A DNA stretch of 64,000 nucleotides. Source: Hymenobacter swuensis DY53 (GTDB lineage Bacteria > Bacteroidota > Bacteroidia > Cytophagales > Hymenobacteraceae). Position 1 is the stretch's first letter; the number at the start of each line of letters is the position of its first letter. The DNA lies in contig NZ_CP007144.1 of assembly GCF_000576555.1 (NCBI RefSeq), forward strand, positions 62,001 through 126,000, read 5' to 3'. Positions 58,712 through 64,000 of this stretch are shown piece after piece. The notes beneath the pieces were generated by a model. It saw only the letters and a program-made list of their open reading frames with translations. It was not told the origin of the DNA and did no database searches. The translations under genes were made by a program, and so were the position numbers.

Positions 58712-58764
58712 GTTCAGCAAAAGGGTGAGTTCCTTAGCGTGCTATAGTTTCCGTTTTCTGAGAG
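58712..58764 (+). repeat. right terminal inverted repeat of the array
   Basis: GTTCAGCAAAAGGGTGAG, TTCCTTAGCGTGCTAT, CCGTTTTCTGAGAG. 50 of 53 positions equal the reversed left terminal repeat (31884-31936); similarity stops at both outer edges. Confidence 0.92.
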
Positions 58765-58918
58765 CACCCCTAGATGAACTGTCGCATTATGCATCCATCT
58801 TAAGATAGGCTAGTGCTTCACTATGGAGTAGGGTATGCGTTGAGAGTACTATTACCTCAGAAAATTTTAACACCAAAAAAGGGGCCGATGATTACCGAGG
58901 AATTGCCCCCGACTAACA
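58765..58918. other. short non-coding stretch between array and IS remnant
   Basis: No gene. It is AT-richer than its surroundings and contains a small GGGGC / GCCCC hairpin (about 58881-58910). Confidence 0.4.
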
Positions 58919-58944
58919 TGAGGTGGGCTAGCTAAAACGGACAG
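58919..58944 (+). repeat. left terminal inverted repeat of an IS3-type element
   Basis: TGAGGTGGGCTAGC then TAAAACGGACAG, 21/26 identical to the reverse of the right end at 41590-41615. Confidence 0.6.
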
Positions 58945-58968
58945 CGCGAAGTCTTAACTTCGGTTGCC

Positions 58969-59084
58969 CATGACTGATAAATCAAATCCTGACGGCTGGG
59001 CCGCCACCCGGAAGAACTACCCGCCGGCTTTTAAGGCCGGGTGTGTGCACCAAGTAGCGGCTAGTGCCGCCAGGCTCCGTTTTC
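58969..59084 (+). pseudogene. IS3-type OrfA, 5' remnant
   Basis: Begins MTDKSNPDGWAATRKNYPPA and FKAGCVHQVAA, an OrfA-like helix-turn-helix start, 24 bases inside the terminal repeat. After about 38 residues it runs into unrelated sequence. Confidence 0.6.
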
Positions 59085-59455
59085 GCCTTCCTGGCAGAAG
59101 CCGAGCGTACGGCCATCCTAGCTGAGATGCTCTACCAGGAGCAGCAACGGGACGGCAACGAGATTGTCCAACCCCTGCGCATTTCCACCGTCACGCGCTA
59201 CACCTGCCCGCGCCTACGGGGCGTGGTCATCCACAGGCATCGGAAAGCCTCAGCAGGCAAGCCGACTGCTCAAGTCATGTCCCACCCCGTCAGTCAACTC
59301 CCGTAACGGGCTACGTATTCTATTTGCTGAGAGGACCGAAGCCCGGGCCCACCACCTGCGCCTGGGCTTTGCCGCCATGAACCCCGACGAATTAACCCAA
59401 AGCGTGGCGGTGCTCCAGCAGGCGCTCCGCCAGCCAAGCCGATCCGCATAAACGG
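59085..59455 (+). pseudogene. remnant of a MocR/PdxR-like PLP aminotransferase gene
   Basis: The last part in one frame reads RNGLRILFAERTEAR then HHLRLGFAAMNPDELTQSVA and LQQALRQ, the normal C terminus of PLP-dependent aminotransferase-domain regulators. The preceding part is scrambled across frames. The rest of the gene is lost. Confidence 0.45.
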
Positions 59456-59464
59456 CTCTAGTCC

Positions 59465-59900
59465 ATAAAAGTGGTCCCAAAGTCGCATTCGATTGGCAAC
59501 GGCGGCCGACGCTCACCTTGGCAAGCTCGTTGTAACGAAGCTTTTGTACTGTTCGGTACCAGACTTTTTTCGGCTCGGGGTCTTTGAATTCTTTTTCCCC
59601 TACCTCCATCATAGTGTTCAGCGCCAGAATCAGCAAGTTTGCTTGTTTCACAGCCTGTTCAAGTTCGGTACTGCGCTGCTCCAAGACCTGCCTGTTCTGC
59701 TTTTGCGTGGTCGTCATGGCAGGTAAGCATACCCGTTTGGATTTTGCGCTGGTACAGACTCACCCAGTCCCGCAGTGTGTAGCTGATGGGAATAGCCAAA
59801 TCGGCCATAACTTGGCTAGGCTCCTCGCCGCCAAAGAAGCATACGAAACACGGCCGTTTCTCGGAATTGCTCGCTATACTCAAAGCGAGCCAGTACATCC
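59465..59900 (-). pseudogene. IS3-family OrfA remnant with frameshift
   Basis: Two - strand frames combine: FFGGEEPSQVMADLAIP then YTLRDWVSLYQRKIQTGMLT, and, after a shift near 59715, QNRQVLEQRSTELEQAVKQ then LLILALNTMMEVGEKEF. Together they show the helix-turn-helix and leucine-zipper order of IS3 OrfA. The OrfB part is missing. Confidence 0.7.
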
Positions 59901-59944
59901 TGAATGTGGTCTTGTATAAGGACAGTTTTAAGGGTGAAAAACTG

Positions 59945-62900
59945 TCAACTTATTTCAGGAAAAGACACATGTTGCAGCGTGCTGGTTTTGGTGTCCCGTT
60001 CTAGTTGCTGCATTACCTGCCGCAGGTTTGCATCAATGATGTCAAGCAGGGGTTGCAGGGCTGCTACATCGAAGAGGCCGGAGTACTTTTCCAGATGATC
60101 CACGGGTTCCAGCACCTGCTTCATGTGCAGATGCATAAGGCTGGGCTTGATCTTATGCGCTCCGGCTTGTAAGCGGGTCAGACTACCATCGGCCATGGCA
60201 GCGTGCAGCTCCTGCAGGATGGCCGTACTGCTTTGCAGGAAAGTGCGCAGCATAAAATCGATGAATTGCTGGTCGCCCCGGGCGGTTTCGTGCAGCAGCG
60301 TCAAATCGTAGAGCTTACTGGCGGCTTGCTCTTCGTTGTGATTACGTTCCGTCCAGTTGTACACCATTTTCAGCAGATCCTGCTCCTGAAATGGCTTGGC
60401 CAGGTAATCGTTCATGCCGGCACTCAGACACTTCTGCTGCTCGCCGCGGATGGCGTTGGCCGTGAGCGCCACAATGGGCGTGGTAAGGCCTAGTTCCTGC
60501 CGCAGAAACTCGGTGGTTTCAAAACCGTTCATCACCGGCATCTGCACGTCCATCAGAATCAAATCGAAGGGCGTGGGGGCCTGGCGCACCAGCTCAACGG
60601 CTACGGCTCCGTTCTCGGCCTCCGTGACTTCCACGCTGGCCTGGGTCAGGAATGACTTGGCCAACAGGCGGTTAAAGTCGTTGTCTTCGACCAGCAGTAC
60701 GCGTCGGCCTTTGATGCCGGCCTGAATGGCTTTGGCCCCGAACGACAACTGCTTGCTGGGCATATCGGTGACCGCGCCAACGGGCAGGCGCAACGTGAAG
60801 CTGATGACAGTGCCCTGGTTTTTTTCGCTCTCAATGCGCAATTCCCCGCCCATGAGTCCCACCAGCCGCCGGCAGATGCTCAGGCCCAGGCCCGTACCGC
60901 CAAACTTGCGCGTCACGGAGGAATCTTCCTGGCTGAACTCGTTGAAAATCCGGTTCAGGTATTCCGGCGTAATTCCAATGCCCGTGTCACTAACGGTAAA
61001 CTCCACTACCACGTCCTGCTCCGTGAAATCGGTCAGCTCGCAGCTCACAGTTACTTGGCCCTTCTCCGTGAACTTAATGGCATTGCCGGCCAGGTTCAGC
61101 AGCACCTGCGTGATGCGGTACGGGTCGCCGATGAGCACATCGGGGATGCCGGCTTTTACCCACGTTACGAAATTAAGTCCCCTTTCCTCGGCCTTGTACT
61201 GCAGGGTTTTCTCAATTTGCTCGCATACTGCCTGAATACTGAAGCCGATGTGTTCGAGTGTGAGCTTGCCCGCGTCAATCTTGGTCAGATCCAGCACATC
61301 GTTGATGATGACCAGCAGGTTTTCGGCCGAGGTGCTGATGGCATTCAGGTAGTTGTCCTGGTTTTTGGAAAGCGGGGTTTTGGCCAGCAGCTGGCTCATA
61401 CCCAGGATGGCATTCATGGGCGTGCGAATTTCGTGGCTCATGTTGGCCAGAAACAGCTCCTTGGCCTTCGATGACTCCTCGGCCTGCTTTTTGGCCTCGC
61501 GCAGGTTGTTTTCCAGTAGTTTCTGGTGCGTGATGTCCATAAAAATTCCAGTGGTCCCTACCACGGTGCTGTGCTCGTCGTAGAGCGGTGCCCCGCCGAT
61601 GAGCATCCACTTCATCACGCCGTTTTTGGTGGTTACCTGCGCTTCATATACATCCGAAATGCCCCGGAGGCGCTCCAGCTGCTTGTTGCGCAGCAGGTCG
61701 TTATCCTTTGCGGCGCGGATCAGGGAGAAAATGGACATGCCCAGCATCTCCGCCTCTTCGTAGCCGACCAGCTCACAGAAACTGTCGTTTACGTAGCGGA
61801 CATGGTGGTCCAGGTCCACTTCCACCAAGCCCAGGCTCATGTTTTCGATGATGGCTTGGTATTTCTGTTCGCGCCGCTTCAGAATGTAGTCATCCTTTTC
61901 CTGCTGCGTGATGTCTTGAAAGGTCCAGAGGTGGCCGATATTCTCCTGGTGGTGATAAATGGGCTGGGAACGGCGCTGAAAAATCCGCTCGTCGGCCAGG
62001 TATAGCGTTTCGCTACCCTGCCAGCGCTGCCGAAATAGGTCGCGCAGACAGCTGCCAATGGGCGCGGGGTGCTGGGCCGCCAGCAGCGAGCGTTCCAGGC
62101 AGGTGGAGAGGTCAAATCCAATCAGCTCCTCCGGGGAGCAGCCCAACTGGTAGAGCTGGCAGAACTCTTCGTTGGTCAGCAGCACCCGCGCGTGCTCATC
62201 TACCAGCAGGATGGCATCGTTGAGGCTGGCAATGACGTTGCGCAGGCGCAGGGAGGAAAAGGCCAGCTCCGCTTCCGTGTTTTTCTGGCGGGTAATATCC
62301 GTAACGATGCCCGACAGCAGAGCGGGCGTGTTCTCAGCCGTCAGTTGGGTAACTACCCCCCGGCACAGCAGGTGCTTGTAGCTGCCATCGTGGCCCAGCA
62401 TCCGGAATTCCAGCAGCCACACGGGCGCCTGCTCCTGCTGATGACTAGCCCATGTAGCCCGGATCTGCTTCAAATCGTGCGGGTGTACTCGGGCCAGCCA
62501 GGCCTGGTGGTCGTTGGGCAACTCCGTTTCGGCGTAGCCGAGCAGCTGGCGGAACGAGACCGAAAACGTCGGCTGGCCGGTACGCATATCATACTCCCAC
62601 AGCCCGTCGCCGATCAGGCGAAACGCCTCCTGCCAGCGCTCCTCGGTGGTAAGCAGTTGCTGCTGGCTTTGCTGCAGGGCCGTAATATCCTCCATAATGC
62701 CGGTGTACACCAACCCCTGCGCATCCTGGCTCGAAAGCACGGAGTGGCCCCGCCACCAGCGCAACGGCTGGCCCGGCACCACCATACGGCCCTCAAACTG
62801 CCAGGGATGACGCCGTTGGTTGGCTTCGTGCACGGAGTTGCGCCACCGCTCCTGATCATCGGGGTGGATAAAGTCGCCCAGACGGTCCGCATCGGCCAGC

Positions 62901-63139
62901 GGAATGCCGAACAGATCGTGCAGTCGGGGACTCACGTACTTGAAGCAGAAAGAGCCGTCGAAATTTTCCCGCCACTGATACAACACCACGGGTACCTGCC
63001 CGGCTACGCTCTCAAACCGCCACTCGCTCAGGTGCAGGGCCTGCTGCAATTGCTGCTGCTGCTGCTCCAGGTGGAGCACCTGGGCCTGCAGGCGGTCGAT
63101 TTCCGCCTGTTGGCGGGCAGCGTACGGGGAGAATTCCAT
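59945..63139 (-). CDS. multi-PAS hybrid histidine kinase with receiver and HPt domains
   Basis: A 1064-residue cytoplasmic sensor with no membrane segment. An N-terminal Gln-rich coiled coil (about 8-40) leads into four PAS domains (about 45-160, 165-290, 300-420 and 430-550, each ended by a DIT motif). Then HisKA with MSHEIRTP (His569), an ATPase domain (DTGIGI, GGTGLGLSI), a receiver domain with Asp864 (LMDVQMP) and an HPt-like C terminus with His995 (GAHKIKP). It thus holds a full phosphorelay. It follows a sigma-54 activator gene by 48 bases on the same strand and probably shares its operon. Confidence 0.94.
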   Translation of the reverse strand: MEFSPYAARQQAEIDRLQAQVLHLEQQQQQLQQALHLSEWRFESVAGQVPVVLYQWRENFDGSFCFKYVSPRLHDLFGIPLADADRLGDFIHPDDQERWRNSVHEANQRRHPWQFEGRMVVPGQPLRWWRGHSVLSSQDAQGLVYTGIMEDITALQQSQQQLLTTEERWQEAFRLIGDGLWEYDMRTGQPTFSVSFRQLLGYAETELPNDHQAWLARVHPHDLKQIRATWASHQQEQAPVWLLEFRMLGHDGSYKHLLCRGVVTQLTAENTPALLSGIVTDITRQKNTEAELAFSSLRLRNVIASLNDAILLVDEHARVLLTNEEFCQLYQLGCSPEELIGFDLSTCLERSLLAAQHPAPIGSCLRDLFRQRWQGSETLYLADERIFQRRSQPIYHHQENIGHLWTFQDITQQEKDDYILKRREQKYQAIIENMSLGLVEVDLDHHVRYVNDSFCELVGYEEAEMLGMSIFSLIRAAKDNDLLRNKQLERLRGISDVYEAQVTTKNGVMKWMLIGGAPLYDEHSTVVGTTGIFMDITHQKLLENNLREAKKQAEESSKAKELFLANMSHEIRTPMNAILGMSQLLAKTPLSKNQDNYLNAISTSAENLLVIINDVLDLTKIDAGKLTLEHIGFSIQAVCEQIEKTLQYKAEERGLNFVTWVKAGIPDVLIGDPYRITQVLLNLAGNAIKFTEKGQVTVSCELTDFTEQDVVVEFTVSDTGIGITPEYLNRIFNEFSQEDSSVTRKFGGTGLGLSICRRLVGLMGGELRIESEKNQGTVISFTLRLPVGAVTDMPSKQLSFGAKAIQAGIKGRRVLLVEDNDFNRLLAKSFLTQASVEVTEAENGAVAVELVRQAPTPFDLILMDVQMPVMNGFETTEFLRQELGLTTPIVALTANAIRGEQQKCLSAGMNDYLAKPFQEQDLLKMVYNWTERNHNEEQAASKLYDLTLLHETARGDQQFIDFMLRTFLQSSTAILQELHAAMADGSLTRLQAGAHKIKPSLMHLHMKQVLEPVDHLEKYSGLFDVAALQPLLDIIDANLRQVMQQLERDTKTSTLQHVSFPEIS

Positions 63140-63187
63140 ACTGGTGACAAGGAAAAGGTGGAGAAGTGGAATCGATAGAAAGCCGGG

Positions 63188-64000
63188 TTACAGTTCGCCG
63201 TCCTGCACCATTTTGTAAATGGTGGATTTGCCGATATCAAGCTTACGGGCCACCAGGGGCACGTTGTGGTCGTATTTGTCGAGGTGGTGGCGGATGATGT
63301 GCCGGCTGTACTCGCGCAGGGTGCGCTGCTCCGAAAGCAGGCCCAAGTCGGCGCCGCTGGTAGCGGGCGTGAACAGCAGGTCGCGGGGCAGAATCTCCTG
63401 GCCGTTGCAGAGGGCGGCGGCCAGCTCCATGATGGTTTTGAGCTCCCGCACGTTGCCGGGGTAGCTATGGGCCAGCAGGCGCACCTGCGTTTCCTCCGCG
63501 AGGGCCGGCACCGGGCGGCCCTGCTCCTGACAGAACTCCTCCAGAAAGTGCTTGGCCAGAAACAGAATGTCGCTGCCCCGCTCGCGTAAGGGCGGCAGTT
63601 CAATGGGCAGCCCGATGACGCGGTAGTACAGGTCTTCCCGGAAGGCCTGCTTCTTGACTTCCTCCGCCAGGTTTTTGTGCGTCGCCGTAATCAGGCGCAC
63701 GTTCAGCTTGATGCGCTCATTGCCGCCCACGCGTTGTAGCTCCCGCTCCTGCAGTACCCGCAGCAGCTTGGCCTGCATGGGCAGGCTCAGCTCCCCGATT
63801 TCATCCAGAAACAGCGTGCCGCCGTTGGCCTCCTCGAACTTGCCGATTTTGCGGCCGATGGCCCCGGTAAAGGCGCCTTTTTCGTGGCCAAACAGCTCCG
63901 ATTCCAGCAGCTCGGTGGGAATGGCGGCCATGTTCACGGCCACAAAAGGCTTCTTGCTGCGTTCCGATTTCAGATGCACAGCCTTGGCTACCAGTTCCTT
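63188..64000 (-). CDS. sigma-54-dependent activator, 3' part
   Basis: The C-terminal 270 residues of an NtrC-type activator; the gene begins beyond the window end. Visible are the AAA+ motif [13 protein letters not shown] with the sigma-54 contact loop GAFTGA, Walker [10 protein letters not shown], arginine-finger region FREDLYYR, and a Fis-type helix-turn-helix ([19 protein letters not shown]). An N-terminal receiver domain is likely given the hybrid kinase gene just downstream, but lies outside the window. Confidence 0.93.
   Translation of the reverse strand, partial: KELVAKAVHLKSERSKKPFVAVNMAAIPTELLESELFGHEKGAFTGAIGRKIGKFEEANGGTLFLDEIGELSLPMQAKLLRVLQERELQRVGGNERIKLNVRLITATHKNLAEEVKKQAFREDLYYRVIGLPIELPPLRERGSDILFLAKHFLEEFCQEQGRPVPALAEETQVRLLAHSYPGNVRELKTIMELAAALCNGQEILPRDLLFTPATSGADLGLLSEQRTLREYSRHIIRHHLDKYDHNVPLVARKLDIGKSTIYKMVQDGEL

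Larger units (their letters stand above)
31884..58764. other. 26.9-kb cassette array bounded by 53-bp inverted repeats
   Basis: Everything between the two terminal repeats forms one unit: about 30 mostly small, unrelated genes spaced by copies of one 50-bp repeat. Copies from 32.5 to 45.8 kb point left; copies from 47.3 to 58.0 kb point right. Gene strand is independent of repeat direction, while the repeat 3' edge always abuts a start region or a stop codon. Known-type cargo is mostly of immunity kind. The unit carries no recognisable recombinase, integrase or complete transposase, so if it is mobile the enzyme must act from elsewhere. Confidence 0.75.

Noticed and set aside
31884..58764. 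Canonical integron with attC sites
   Set aside because: The repeat has no GTTRRRY/RYYYAAC pair at correct places, is shorter than usual attC, and no IntI-type integrase lies in the window. Only the analogy is kept.
31884..58764. CRISPR array
   Set aside because: Repeats are spaced by whole genes of varied length, not by spacers of even size, and no cas gene is present.

Overview
The window looks like a chromosomal stretch from a GC-rich Bacteroidota of the Hymenobacter type (Cytophagales). Supporting signs are YehU/LytTR two-component pairs, an ABC-permease/M1-peptidase fusion, a CzcA pump fused to its outer-membrane channel beside a Cys/His-rich DUF6660-type protein, a type IX secretion C-terminal sorting domain, lipoproteins with short Bacteroidota lipoboxes, and promoters of the TTTG / TAnnTTTG kind. 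The genus is an inference from gene content; there is no rRNA in the window.

Layout. 1-1.0 kb: two small genes among copies of an intergenic repeat. 1.3-8.1 kb: propeller sensor kinase, LytTR regulator, ABC ATPase and a giant permease-peptidase, all on +. 8.2-12.8 kb: accessory small genes, a lone propeller lipoprotein, and a broken PHP-type gene with a sorting domain, interrupted by a MITE. 12.8-22.7 kb: a heavy-metal efflux cluster on - (DUF6660-like, CzcA-CzcC fusion, CzcB adaptor, YnfA with an amber stop, P-type ATPase, MFS). 22.9-31.8 kb: lipoprotein, two Crp/Fnr regulators and a stress or small-molecule gene set (SnoaL-like, VOC, esterase, YceI, hydrolase, PPC domain, quinone reductase, SDR).

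31.9-58.8 kb is the most unusual part. It is a 26.9 kb array of about 30 mostly small, unrelated genes separated by copies of a roughly 50-bp repeat (5' part GTTCAGCGAAACGGT, middle GGCCTAAACGCG, 3' part TTTAAGGAGCGTTA). The 3' edge of each copy lies directly against either a start region or a stop codon, so genes of either strand behave as exchangeable cassettes. The array is bounded by 53-bp inverted repeats (50/53 identical) at 31884-31936 and 58712-58764. Repeat copies point left in the left arm and right in the right arm, and the switch falls around an RtcB RNA-ligase gene. The recognisable cargo is of immunity type (two SMI1/KNR4 proteins, an Imm8 protein, a DUF7660-like protein, a HEAT-repeat protein, many lipoproteins and small membrane proteins) plus Fic, a GrpB-kinase fusion, RtcB and a two-component pair. 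No toxin and no recombinase is visible. The arrangement recalls integron cassettes and the recombinase-associated immunity arrays of gut Bacteroidales, but the repeat does not match a canonical attC site.

58.8-59.9 kb holds decayed insertion sequences and gene remnants. 59.9-64 kb holds a multi-PAS hybrid histidine kinase and the 3' part of a sigma-54 activator gene, which continues beyond the window.
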